8,454 nucleotides of DNA. Source: Actinomycetota bacterium (GTDB lineage: Bacteria > Actinomycetota > Humimicrobiia > Humimicrobiales > Humimicrobiaceae). Of the stretch, positions 1-6,214 are shown piece after piece (positions within the stretch are counted from its first letter, which is position 1; every line of letters begins with the position of its first letter). Made by a program: the position numbers and the translations under genes. The notes under the pieces were generated by a model. It saw nothing but the letters and a program-made list of their open reading frames with translations. It was not told the DNA's origin and searched no databases. The stretch spans positions 1 to 8,454 of the forward strand of contig JAFGMJ010000164.1 of NCBI GenBank assembly GCA_016927635.1, given 5' to 3'.

Positions 1-48
1 ACAATTGGTAAAATTAAATGAACGCATGCAAATTATAAAAAAGCTGTT

Positions 49-53
49 AGGAG
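49..53 (+). promoter_or_regulatory. Shine-Dalgarno that decides the start of the aldo/keto reductase
   Basis: AGGAG lies 8 nt upstream of the ATG at 62. The frame is also open from an ATG at 5, but that start has no upstream sequence to judge and would add a 19-residue leader not seen at the start of aldo/keto reductases. The family normally begins a few residues before the first beta strand, as the ATG at 62 does. Confidence 0.8.
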
Positions 54-61
54 TGGTCGGT

Positions 62-1036
62 ATGAGATTTATAAAATTAGGCTCAACAGATATAGAGGTC
101 TCAGTAATTGCTTTTGGCGCCTGGGCAATAGGCGGGCTATGGTGGGGCGGCACTGATGAAAAGGATTCGATTGAAGCAATACAGGCAGCAATAGAAAGCG
201 GCATTAACTTTATAGACACTGCGCCGGCATACGGAATGGGGCTTTCAGAAAGTTTTGTTGCCAGGGCAGTGGGCAAAAAAAGGGATAAAGTGGTCATTGC
301 GACAAAATGCGGCATCAGGTGGGATTTGAAAAAAGGCGTTTATTTTTTTGACTATCCATCAGGTGAGCAAGTGTACCGTTATCTTGGGAGCAAATCCATT
401 GAAGAAGAAGTTGAAAGAAGCTTAAAAAGACTGCAAACAGATTACATAGACCTTTACCAGACTCACTGGCAGGATTCCACAACACCAATATCGGAGACTA
501 TGGAAACGCTAATCAGGCTTAAAGAAAAGGGAAAGATAAGAGCAATAGGTGTAAGCAATGCATCTGTCGAACAGATAAGGCAGTATTTAAAATACGGCAA
601 TGTGGATACTGACCAGGAAAAATACAGCATGATAGACAGAAATGTGGAAAGCCAGATACAGCCTTTCTGTTTTTCAAACAATATTACAATGCTTGCATAC
701 AGCCCCATGGAAAGAGGGCTTTTAACTGGCAGGATGTCTGCTGGGAGAAAATTTAATAAAGGAGACGCAAGGATTACCGACAGGCTCTTTTCTAAAGAAA
801 ATATTTCCAGGGTAAATTCGCTTCTTGAAGAGCATTTAAAACCTGTGGCGCAAAAACATCATGCAACTTTTGGACAGCTTGCAGCCGCATGGATAACAGA
901 TAAGCCAAATTCAGTTGCACTTGTTGGAGCAAGAAACAGACAGCAGGTGCTGCAGAATGCATATGCCGGCAGTATTATTCTTGATGAAGACGACAGGAAG
1001 AAAGTTAAGGCATTTATTGACGCTTACAGCAATTAA
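62..1036 (+). CDS. Aldo/keto reductase (IolS/YhdN-like)
   Basis: A 324-residue cytosolic NAD(P)H-dependent oxidoreductase with a TIM-barrel fold, which would interconvert an aldehyde or ketone (often a sugar or sugar breakdown product) and an alcohol. The full catalytic tetrad is visible: Asp52 and Tyr57 in the DTAPAYG segment, Lys82 in IATKCG and His135 in YQTHWQD. The SPMERGLLTG stretch near 214-223 and the VGARNRQQVLQNA stretch near 288-300 match the cofactor-binding segments of the family. Length is normal and the gene looks intact. It resembles the IolS/YhdN group more than the xylose-reductase group, judged from the pattern only. It is separated from the transketolase genes by 150 bp holding a promoter, so it is probably the last gene of an upstream unit. 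A role in the same sugar pathway is plausible but unproven, and the substrate cannot be read from the sequence. Confidence 0.93.
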   Translation: MRFIKLGSTDIEVSVIAFGAWAIGGLWWGGTDEKDSIEAIQAAIESGINFIDTAPAYGMGLSESFVARAVGKKRDKVVIATKCGIRWDLKKGVYFFDYPSGEQVYRYLGSKSIEEEVERSLKRLQTDYIDLYQTHWQDSTTPISETMETLIRLKEKGKIRAIGVSNASVEQIRQYLKYGNVDTDQEKYSMIDRNVESQIQPFCFSNNITMLAYSPMERGLLTGRMSAGRKFNKGDARITDRLFSKENISRVNSLLEEHLKPVAQKHHATFGQLAAAWITDKPNSVALVGARNRQQVLQNAYAGSIILDEDDRKKVKAFIDAYSN

Positions 1037-1053
1037 AAACGTTATTGGCCTTA

Positions 1054-1085
1054 TTATTGCAATTATGCAATAAATTGCATATAAT
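1054..1085 (+). repeat. Operator-like element, copy 1 (inverted and direct half-sites)
   Basis: This 32-bp element matches 5084-5115 at 29 of 32 positions, differing only at 1064, 1065 and 1069. It contains half-sites TGCAAT at 1058-1063 and 1066-1071 and the inverted half-site ATTGCA at 1074-1079, spaced 8 bp apart start to start. The pair 1064-1071 / 1074-1081 (TATGCAAT, 2-bp centre, ATTGCATA) is a perfect palindrome. It overlaps the -35/-10 region of the promoter completely, as expected for a repressor or sugar-responsive switch. The SorC-family regulator encoded at 3482-4450 is the obvious candidate to bind it; that link is inference. Confidence 0.75.
1057..1085 (+). promoter_or_regulatory. 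Sigma-70/sigma-A type promoter of the transketolase operon
   Basis: The -35 box TTGCAA (1057-1062) and a perfect -10 box TATAAT (1080-1085) are separated by exactly 17 bp. Transcription would begin near 1091-1093, leaving a leader of about 95 nt before the ATG at 1187. The same arrangement is conserved before the second operon. Confidence 0.75.
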
Positions 1086-1141
1086 TTCTTAAAAAAATAA
1101 ATGGTTTTTTTACCTTATAATTTAATTAATTTTAAAAAGCC

Positions 1142-1156
1142 CGGTTTTGAAAACCG
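1142..1156. promoter_or_regulatory. Perfect 15-bp palindrome in the transketolase leader
   Basis: CGGTTTT, a single G, then AAAACCG. It lies in the 5' leader between the promoter and the Shine-Dalgarno at 1169-1175. It could be a second protein-binding site, such as a roadblock operator, or a small hairpin with a TTGAA-like loop. No T run follows it, so it is not an intrinsic terminator. I see no second copy before the E1 operon. Function unknown. Confidence 0.4.
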
Positions 1157-1186
1157 CAGGTATCTTATGAAAGGAAATTTTAGCCA

Positions 1187-2047
1187 ATGTCCAGATTAAG
1201 TGCAGATGATTTAAAAATGCTTCTTGAGAAGTCTTACATGTGCAGGGAAAATATACTGAAGATGATGCGAAATGCTGAAGGCCACATAGGCGGGGCGTTT
1301 TCAAGCCTGGATATGATCACGGTATTATATAATAAGATACTGCGCCATGACCCGAAAAACCCGAAATGGCCGCAAAGGGACAGGTTTATTCTCTCAGCAG
1401 GGCATAAATGCCTTGCGCTTTATGCAGTGCTTGCTGACCAGGGCTATTTTGATGAGGAAATACTCTGGACATACGGGCAGTTTATGACAAAGGTGGCAAT
1501 GCACCCTGAAGAAAAGCTTCTTGCCGGAATAGAATTTCCGACAGGCTCTCTTGGACACGGCCTGCCTGTTGCACATGCAATAGCGCTTGCTGCAAGGCTT
1601 GACAACATGGATTACAGAGTTTTTGCAATGCTTGGAGACGGGGAATGCGCTGAGGGAAGCGTATGGGAGGCTGCAATGTCTGCGGGTCATTACAAGACTG
1701 ATAACCTTGTAGCAATAATTGATAAAAATGGCCTTCAGGTAAACGGAAGCACATATGATGTGATGAGCTCAGCCCCGCTTCAGGATAAGTTTAAGGCTTT
1801 TGGATGGTCAACGGCTGTAATTGACGGGCATGACTTTTCCCAGGTATATGAATGCCTTGAATCAGTGCCGTTTGAAAAGGGCAAGCCCTCATGTATAGTT
1901 GCAAACACGACAAAATGCAAAGGCCTTGATTTTGCAGAGGGCAAGTTCCAGTACCATCACTGGCACTGCGAGCCTGATAAAATAGACGAGGCAATAGATA
2001 TAGTAAATCTTGCAAAAAGTAAGGAGCTTGAAAATGTCGGAAAATAA
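1187..2047 (+). CDS. Transketolase, N-terminal (ThDP pyrophosphate-binding) subunit
   Basis: A 286-residue protein equal to the first half of a full-length transketolase, the usual size for split enzymes. With the next gene product it would transfer a C2 ketol unit between sugars, using thiamine diphosphate and a divalent metal. Family landmarks are GHIGG at 32-36, SAGHKCLALYA at 70-80, the substrate-loop His106 (MHPE), GSLGHGLPVA at 120-129 and the ThDP/metal motif from GDG (150-152) to Asn181. The start has an AAAGGA-type Shine-Dalgarno 11 nt upstream; an ATG at 1167 is out of frame. It is the first gene of the operon. Whether it is the housekeeping pentose-phosphate enzyme or a pathway-specific one (compare SqwG of sulfoquinovose degradation or AptA of apiose degradation) cannot be decided from this sequence, but its setting beside a dedicated regulator and an unusual isomerase favours a specific role. 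Confidence 0.95.
   Translation: MSRLSADDLKMLLEKSYMCRENILKMMRNAEGHIGGAFSSLDMITVLYNKILRHDPKNPKWPQRDRFILSAGHKCLALYAVLADQGYFDEEILWTYGQFMTKVAMHPEEKLLAGIEFPTGSLGHGLPVAHAIALAARLDNMDYRVFAMLGDGECAEGSVWEAAMSAGHYKTDNLVAIIDKNGLQVNGSTYDVMSSAPLQDKFKAFGWSTAVIDGHDFSQVYECLESVPFEKGKPSCIVANTTKCKGLDFAEGKFQYHHWHCEPDKIDEAIDIVNLAKSKELENVGK
2021..2026 (+). promoter_or_regulatory. Shine-Dalgarno that decides the start of transketolase C
   Basis: AAGGAG sits 7 nt upstream of the ATG at 2034, inside the end of the preceding gene. An in-frame ATG at 2010 would place this site within the coding sequence and lacks a good site of its own, so 2034 is preferred. The resulting 14-nt gene overlap suggests translational coupling of the two subunits. 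Confidence 0.85.
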
Positions 2048-2984
2048 CGCAATCTTTGATGATCCCAGAAAAGTTTTTGCAAAAGCGCTTGTTGAGCTTG
2101 GCGAGATTAACCCTGATGTGATATATATTTCCTGCGATTCATCTCTTGGCGCTTCCGGCGCTGATTTTAATAAGAGATTTCCCAGCCGCCACTTTGAGTT
2201 TGGCATAGCCGAACAGAATGCCATGGGCGAGGCAGCAGGTTTTGCTACATGTAAAAAAATCCCATTCATTGCGGCATACATGCCCTTTGTGGCTTTCAGG
2301 TGTTTTGAGCAGGTAAGAGATGATGTGTGCAAAACAAAACTCAATGTCAAAATCATGGGAAACAACTGCGGTTTTTCTGTAAGCGCACTTGGGGCAACAC
2401 ATACAGTCCTTGAGGATGTCTCAGTTATGAGGGCACTGCCAAATCTTACGATATTTTCTCCATGCGACGGCCCGGAATATTATCAGGCCGCATTTGCAGC
2501 CGCAGAAATAGACGGGCCCGTATTTATAAGGATACACAGGCAGAAGGCAATAAGGCTTCACAATGATGATTTTAAATTTACTCCGGGAAAAGGAGAGATA
2601 CTTAAAAAAGGCAAAGACATAACGCTTATATCCTGTTCTTCCATGGTGGCAAACACTCTTGAGGCGGCAGAAATGCTTTTAGGCGCCGGTGTGGACGCAG
2701 AAGTTGTAAACCTATCCACAATAAAGCCTCTTGACAGCGATATAATACTTGAATCAAGCGCAAAGACAGGCAGGGTTGCAACTGTGGAGGAGCACAACAT
2801 AAAGGGAGGGCTTGGAGGAGCAGTTGCTGAAGTTCTTGTAAAATCTAATCCCGTAAAGATGAAAATGATAGGCATAAATGATTTGTTTGCAGTTGTGGGC
2901 GAATATGATGAGCTAATTGAATATTACGGGTTAAGCCCGGAGAAGATATTTGAGTCAATAATGGATTTTTTAAATACTTTTTAA
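2034..2984 (+). CDS. Transketolase, C-terminal (pyrimidine-binding) subunit
   Basis: A 316-residue protein covering the pyrimidine-binding and C-terminal domains of transketolase. It completes the active site with the preceding subunit. Glu60 in FGIAEQNAMGEAAG is the conserved glutamate that activates the thiazolium cofactor. GATHTVLEDVSVMRALPN (120-137) is the substrate-side loop with a conserved histidine. FIRIHRQ (164-170) and VEEHNIKGGLGGAVAE (251-266) are typical of the C-terminal part. Length and motifs are normal for split bacterial transketolases, and no defect is visible. The 14-nt overlap with the first subunit implies coupled, near-equal expression. A 1-deoxyxylulose-5-phosphate synthase is excluded by the split architecture and size. 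Substrate specificity is open (see the N-terminal subunit). Confidence 0.95.
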   Translation: MSENNAIFDDPRKVFAKALVELGEINPDVIYISCDSSLGASGADFNKRFPSRHFEFGIAEQNAMGEAAGFATCKKIPFIAAYMPFVAFRCFEQVRDDVCKTKLNVKIMGNNCGFSVSALGATHTVLEDVSVMRALPNLTIFSPCDGPEYYQAAFAAAEIDGPVFIRIHRQKAIRLHNDDFKFTPGKGEILKKGKDITLISCSSMVANTLEAAEMLLGAGVDAEVVNLSTIKPLDSDIILESSAKTGRVATVEEHNIKGGLGGAVAEVLVKSNPVKMKMIGINDLFAVVGEYDELIEYYGLSPEKIFESIMDFLNTF

Positions 2985-3009
2985 TAAATACAAACAGGGG
3001 AGATTTATT

Positions 3010-3444
3010 ATGAGAATTGCAATAGGCTGTGACGAAAACGCATATGATTTGAAAAATACCCTTTTGGAGGTGCTGAAAGAAAAAGGTGTGGAGTATGAAG
3101 ATTTTGGCGTTTTTTCAAAAGATCCTGTTGATTACCCTGATATTGCTTCAAAGCTTGTACCCCAGGTGCAAAATGGCAATTTTGACAGAGGCATTCTTAT
3201 ATGCGGAACCGGCCTTGGCATGGCAATATGCGCAAACAAATTCAAGGGAATAAGAGCTTCAGTCTGCCATGATATCTATTCAGCACAGAGATCCATACTT
3301 TCAAATGACTGCCAGGTTTTATGCATGGGCGCCCTTATAATAGGAAAAAGCCTTGCACAGGAAATACTTAAAGTATGGCTTGCAATAGAGCGTACAGGCG
3401 GAACTGTAAAAAAGGTGAAAAAGATAAATGATTTCGAGAATTAA
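3010..3444 (+). CDS. RpiB/LacAB-family sugar isomerase, divergent active site
   Basis: A 144-residue protein of the LacAB/RpiB fold, which interconverts aldose and ketose forms of sugar phosphates or analogues. The active-site cysteine is kept: Cys65 in ICGTGLGMAICANK, with the following GTG anion hole. Other usual RpiB features are missing. The Asp-His pair near the N terminus (GCDH in E. coli) is Asp8-Glu9. The second histidine (EHND/QHND) is Ser98 in LSND. The C-terminal phosphate-binding GGRHxxR pattern is GGTVKKV (130-136). As I recall, the LSN-type segment is shared with tetrose-phosphate isomerases of the EryI/DerI type. This argues against plain ribose-5-phosphate isomerase and for another substrate, such as a tetrose phosphate or 4-deoxy-4-sulfoerythrose (SqwI is in this family). 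It follows transketolase C by 25 nt, with AGGGGAGA 6 nt before the start. Family certain, substrate unknown. Confidence 0.9.
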   Translation: MRIAIGCDENAYDLKNTLLEVLKEKGVEYEDFGVFSKDPVDYPDIASKLVPQVQNGNFDRGILICGTGLGMAICANKFKGIRASVCHDIYSAQRSILSNDCQVLCMGALIIGKSLAQEILKVWLAIERTGGTVKKVKKINDFEN

Positions 3445-3481
3445 AATAAAAAATAATGATAATAAAAAGGTAAAATAATAT

Positions 3482-4450
3482 ATGGCCTATAACACAAAAC
3501 TTATGGTCAAGGTATCCACCCTTTATTATAATGATAACCTTACCCAGGATGAAATCGCAAAAAAGCTAAAAATATCAAAATACCAGGTAAACAGGATACT
3601 TAAAAAAGCAATTTCCACGGGTATAGTCAAGATAAACATAATTGATCCGACATCCGGGGTATCTTTGCTTGAAGAGGAGCTTGAAAAAAGGTTCGGGCTT
3701 AAAAGGGCAATAGTAATTGAGAATTTCGGGCTTTCAGATATCGAGCTTAAGTCAAAAATAGGGGCTGCAGCATCAGAATATCTTTTAGAGATAATAAAGG
3801 ATAAAGATGTGATAGGAGTTTCCTGGGGGACCACTGTAAATGAAGTGGTAAACCATCTTCCGGCCCGGATAAACCGGGATGTGGATGTTGTGCAGATAAC
3901 TGGCGGAAGCCACCAGCTTTCAATTGATTTAAACTGCCATGATATTACAAGGCGACTTGCAAAAAGATTTGATAAAGAGCCCCATCTTTTATTTGCGCCT
4001 GCAATAATTGACTCAAAAGAGCTTTACAGTCTACTGATGGAGGAAAAATCCATAAAAAGTACTTTTGAGTATTTCAAAAAAGTAACAGTTGCCCTTGTGG
4101 GGATAGGCTCAATTTATCCAAAAGTTATATCAACACTTGTCAGCACCGGACATATAAGCAAAAAAGATTTTTTATCCCTTCAGGAAAATAATGCAGTGGG
4201 TGATGTATTCTCTCATTTTTATGATATTGCAGGAAAAATCTGTGATTCCAGTTTAAGGGGAAGAACTGTAGGCATGCCGGTGGATATTCTTTTTAATGTC
4301 CCTTACATAGTTGGTGTGGCCGGCGGCAAGCTTAAGTCTGAAGCGATTCTTGGAGCTTTGAGAGGCAAATATATAAATATCCTGATAACTGATGACCATG
4401 CTGCTGAAAGGATAATCTCGCTGGATAAAAAAAGCAGCAAATCAGGTTAA
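3482..4450 (+). CDS. SorC-family (DeoR/CggR-like) sugar-responsive transcriptional regulator
   Basis: A 322-residue cytosolic DNA-binding protein of normal family length. The N-terminal helix-turn-helix is at about 19-42 (NLTQDEIAKKLKISKYQVNRILKK), followed by a short wing. The C-terminal sugar-binding domain shows the NagB-like landmarks GVSWGTT (112-118), QITGG (138-142), VALVGIG (203-209), VGDVFSHFYDIAGK (239-252) and VAGGKLKSEAILGALRGKYINILITD (279-304). SorC regulators bind phosphorylated sugars or polyols and act as tetramers at inverted repeats. The gene lies inside the operon, 37 nt after the isomerase, with a weak A-rich AAAAGG Shine-Dalgarno 11 nt upstream, so it is probably expressed at low level and autoregulated. 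Its likely targets are the twin elements at 1054-1085 and 5084-5115 (inference). Effector unknown; repression versus activation cannot be told. Confidence 0.93.
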   Translation: MAYNTKLMVKVSTLYYNDNLTQDEIAKKLKISKYQVNRILKKAISTGIVKINIIDPTSGVSLLEEELEKRFGLKRAIVIENFGLSDIELKSKIGAAASEYLLEIIKDKDVIGVSWGTTVNEVVNHLPARINRDVDVVQITGGSHQLSIDLNCHDITRRLAKRFDKEPHLLFAPAIIDSKELYSLLMEEKSIKSTFEYFKKVTVALVGIGSIYPKVISTLVSTGHISKKDFLSLQENNAVGDVFSHFYDIAGKICDSSLRGRTVGMPVDILFNVPYIVGVAGGKLKSEAILGALRGKYINILITDDHAAERIISLDKKSSKSG

Positions 4451-4471
4451 ATTCTTTAGGCGGAGTTTAAT

Positions 4472-4978
4472 ATGAAATTAAAAGCAGAAGACATTATCAG
4501 AATTTTAGGTCTTGAGTATCTGCAAAATGAGGGCGGATATTTCCGAGAAACTTACAGGTCGTCTTATATGGCTGATTTTATCGGTCCGGACGGCAGGAAG
4601 GAAAGAAAGGCAGTTTCTACAGCAATTTATTACCTTATCACACCTCAAAGTTTTTCACATCTTCAAATGATACCCCAGGATGAAATATTTCATTTTTATA
4701 TGGGGGATCCGGCAGAAATGCTGCTGCTTTACGATGACGGAAGATATGAAATAAAAATACTGGGCCAGGATTTATTTTCAGGCCAGCATATGCAGGTGAT
4801 TGTGCCCGGCAGGACCTGGCAGGCTTTTTCTTTAATAGAGGGAGGAGATTTTGCTCTCCTTGGCACAACCGTGGCTCCGGCTTTTGAAAACAGCGATTTC
4901 TTTTCTGCAAAAGATTTTAAAAATGATTTTCTGGCACGCTTTAGCCAGATACAGCACATTTTAGAAAAGTATATTTAA
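4472..4978 (+). CDS. DUF985 / Cupin_5-type cupin domain protein
   Basis: A 168-residue single-domain cupin of the DUF985 (Cupin_5, yeast YML079w-like) family, which has no generally agreed function. Characteristic stretches are EGGYFRETYRS (20-30), STAIYYLIT (49-57), the H-DE-xxHFYxGDP segment (His63, Glu71, His74, to 80), LGQDLFSGQHMQVIVPGRTWQA (97-118) and GTTVAPAFENSDF (131-143). Length is normal and the gene is intact. It starts 21 nt after the regulator, with AGGCGGAG at 4458-4465, so it is the last gene of the transketolase operon. Cupins of sugar operons are often epimerases or mutarotases of sugars, and such a role for a free or modified sugar is possible here. That is inference; the fold alone does not give an activity. 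There is no signal peptide or membrane segment. Confidence 0.88.
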   Translation: MKLKAEDIIRILGLEYLQNEGGYFRETYRSSYMADFIGPDGRKERKAVSTAIYYLITPQSFSHLQMIPQDEIFHFYMGDPAEMLLLYDDGRYEIKILGQDLFSGQHMQVIVPGRTWQAFSLIEGGDFALLGTTVAPAFENSDFFSAKDFKNDFLARFSQIQHILEKYI

Positions 4979-5013
4979 ATCTGTGTCCGAATAAAAAATC
5001 AATCATATAAGGC

Positions 5014-5040
5014 GGCAAAAAAACTATTTTGCTCTTTGCC
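5014..5040 (+). terminator. Weak stem-loop after the cupin gene, possible transcript end
   Basis: GGCAAA (5014-5019) can pair with TTTGCC (5035-5040) across a 15-nt loop that itself holds A and T runs. No clear T run follows, so it is a poor intrinsic terminator. It is the only hairpin of note between the two operons and is offered only as a candidate. Confidence 0.2.
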
Positions 5041-5083
5041 ATTAATATCTGCACAGTGAAAACAGCTAAATAAATTATTATAT

Positions 5084-5115
5084 TTATTGCAATACTGCTA
5101 TAAATTGCATATAAT
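5084..5115 (+). repeat. Operator-like element, copy 2
   Basis: This is the partner of 1054-1085, with 29 of 32 positions identical at a fixed offset of 4030. The outer half-sites TGCAAT (5088-5093) and ATTGCA (5104-5109) are exactly preserved with the same spacing; the middle half-site is TGCTAT instead of TGCAAT. Sequence on either side of the element is not conserved beyond A/T richness, so the match looks selected rather than a recent duplication of a longer segment. It overlaps the promoter of the E1 operon. Confidence 0.75.
5087..5115 (+). promoter_or_regulatory. Sigma-70/sigma-A type promoter of the E1-transaldolase operon
   Basis: TTGCAA (5087-5092), a 17-bp spacer and TATAAT (5110-5115) have the same geometry as the promoter at 1057-1085. 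Expected transcription start is near 5121-5123, giving a leader of about 63 nt before the ATG at 5185. Confidence 0.75.
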
Positions 5116-5184
5116 AAATCAAAGTTTTTAAAGTCAAACAATTTTTCAAATATTAATATTTAAATACAGGAGAAGATATCAGTT

Positions 5185-6153
5185 ATGGCAGAATTAACCA
5201 GAGAACAGAAAGTTGAATTCTTAAAAACTATTATAACGATTAGAAGGTTTGAAGAAAAAACTATCCAGCTTTACCAGGTCGCTAAGATATGGGGCTATCT
5301 TCATCCTTATGTTGGGGAAGAAGCCATAGCAGCTGGTACCTGTGCAGCAATTAAGAAATCTGACTATATAATTTCCACTCACAGGGGCCACGGGCACAGC
5401 ATAGCAAAAGGCGCTGACTTAAACAGGATGATGGCAGAGCTTTTGGGCAAATCAACGGGTTACTGCAAAGGCAGGGGAGGCTCAATGCATATTGCAGACA
5501 CTGAGCTCGGAATGCTTGGCGCCAATGGAATAGTCGGCGGAGGAATCCCCATATCTGTGGGAGCCGGCTTTTCATGCAAAATGGAGGCACAGGGAAGAGT
5601 TACCGTCTGCTTCTTTTCTGACGGAGCAGCAAATAATGGAGTGTTTCATGAAGCGCTGAACATGGCATCAGTCTTTACGCTGCCGGTTATTTACGTTTGT
5701 GAAAACAATATGTATGCAATATCAATGAGCGCATGCGAATCGATTTCCTGCAAGGACATCGCAAACAGGGCATCATCTTATGATATGCCGGGAGTTATTG
5801 TTGACGGAAGCGATCCCGAAGCAGTATATGGAGTTGTAAGCAGCGCTGTTGCCAGGGCGCGAAGCGGCAAAGGGCCTTCTCTTATTGAAGCCAAGACCTA
5901 CAGATTTGGAGGTCATCACCCCAATGACCCTGCAGAATACAGGGATAAAAAAGAAGTAGAGTATTATAAAAGTGAAAAGGACCCGGTAATAAATTACAAG
6001 AAAAAGCTCATTGATGAAAAAATATTGAATGAAGAAGAAATAAAAATGATGGAGGAAAAGATAAAAAAAGCTGTGGAGGATTCAGTCAGGTTTGCTGAAG
6101 AAAGTCCGGAGCCCCAGCTTGAAAGGTTTCTTGAGGAAGTAAAATCAATTTAA
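5185..6153 (+). CDS. ThDP-dependent 2-oxo-acid/acetoin dehydrogenase E1, alpha subunit
   Basis: A 322-residue E1 alpha subunit, the size usual for acetoin-dehydrogenase and bacterial heterotetrameric pyruvate dehydrogenase E1. It carries the ThDP diphosphate and metal site; with the beta subunit it would decarboxylate or cleave a 2-oxo compound and pass an acyl group to a lipoyl E2. Landmarks are STHRGHGHSIAKG (64-76), GRGGSMHIAD (97-106), GANGIVGGGIP (112-122) and the ThDP motif from 145 to Asn174. The motif begins Ser-Asp-Gly rather than the usual Gly-Asp-Gly; Asp146 and Asn174 are kept. The regulatory-loop region reads GGHHPNDPAEYR (242-253), without the serines phosphorylated in mitochondrial enzymes. 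AGGAGA lies 11 nt before the start. First gene of the second operon, 61 nt before E1 beta. No E2 or E3 gene follows, so the physiological acyl acceptor and substrate are uncertain. Confidence 0.92.
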   Translation: MAELTREQKVEFLKTIITIRRFEEKTIQLYQVAKIWGYLHPYVGEEAIAAGTCAAIKKSDYIISTHRGHGHSIAKGADLNRMMAELLGKSTGYCKGRGGSMHIADTELGMLGANGIVGGGIPISVGAGFSCKMEAQGRVTVCFFSDGAANNGVFHEALNMASVFTLPVIYVCENNMYAISMSACESISCKDIANRASSYDMPGVIVDGSDPEAVYGVVSSAVARARSGKGPSLIEAKTYRFGGHHPNDPAEYRDKKEVEYYKSEKDPVINYKKKLIDEKILNEEEIKMMEEKIKKAVEDSVRFAEESPEPQLERFLEEVKSI

Positions 6154-6214
6154 TTTTAAACAGTGTAAAAGATTTTTTAAAAAGTTTTAAATTTTTTGCC
6201 AGGAAAGGATTTAT

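Noticed and set aside
23..39. A GCATGCAAATTATAA stretch before the aldo/keto reductase as a third copy of the operator
   Set aside because: Only one half-site is recognisable, the spacing does not fit and no -35 box lies at the right distance.
5..61. Longer start for the aldo/keto reductase at position 5
   Set aside because: The 19-residue extension is unlike the family N terminus, and a good Shine-Dalgarno precedes the ATG at 62.
1394..1754. Antisense open frames over the transketolase gene, and similar ones elsewhere on the - strand
   Set aside because: They lie wholly inside well-supported genes, have low-complexity Cys/Leu/Pro-rich translations, and show no family motifs or ribosome sites.
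2010..2033. Longer start for transketolase C at position 2010
   Set aside because: It would place the AAGGAG site inside the gene and lacks a ribosome site of its own; the ATG at 2034 is better supported.
3016..3023. ATTGCAAT at the start of the isomerase gene as an operator
   Set aside because: It is an 8-base match inside codons for the conserved MRIAIG start and lacks the second half-site and the promoter boxes.
6154..6214. A/T runs between E1 alpha and E1 beta as a terminator
   Set aside because: The region has only A/T-rich pairing with no GC stem, and the two subunits must be co-expressed.
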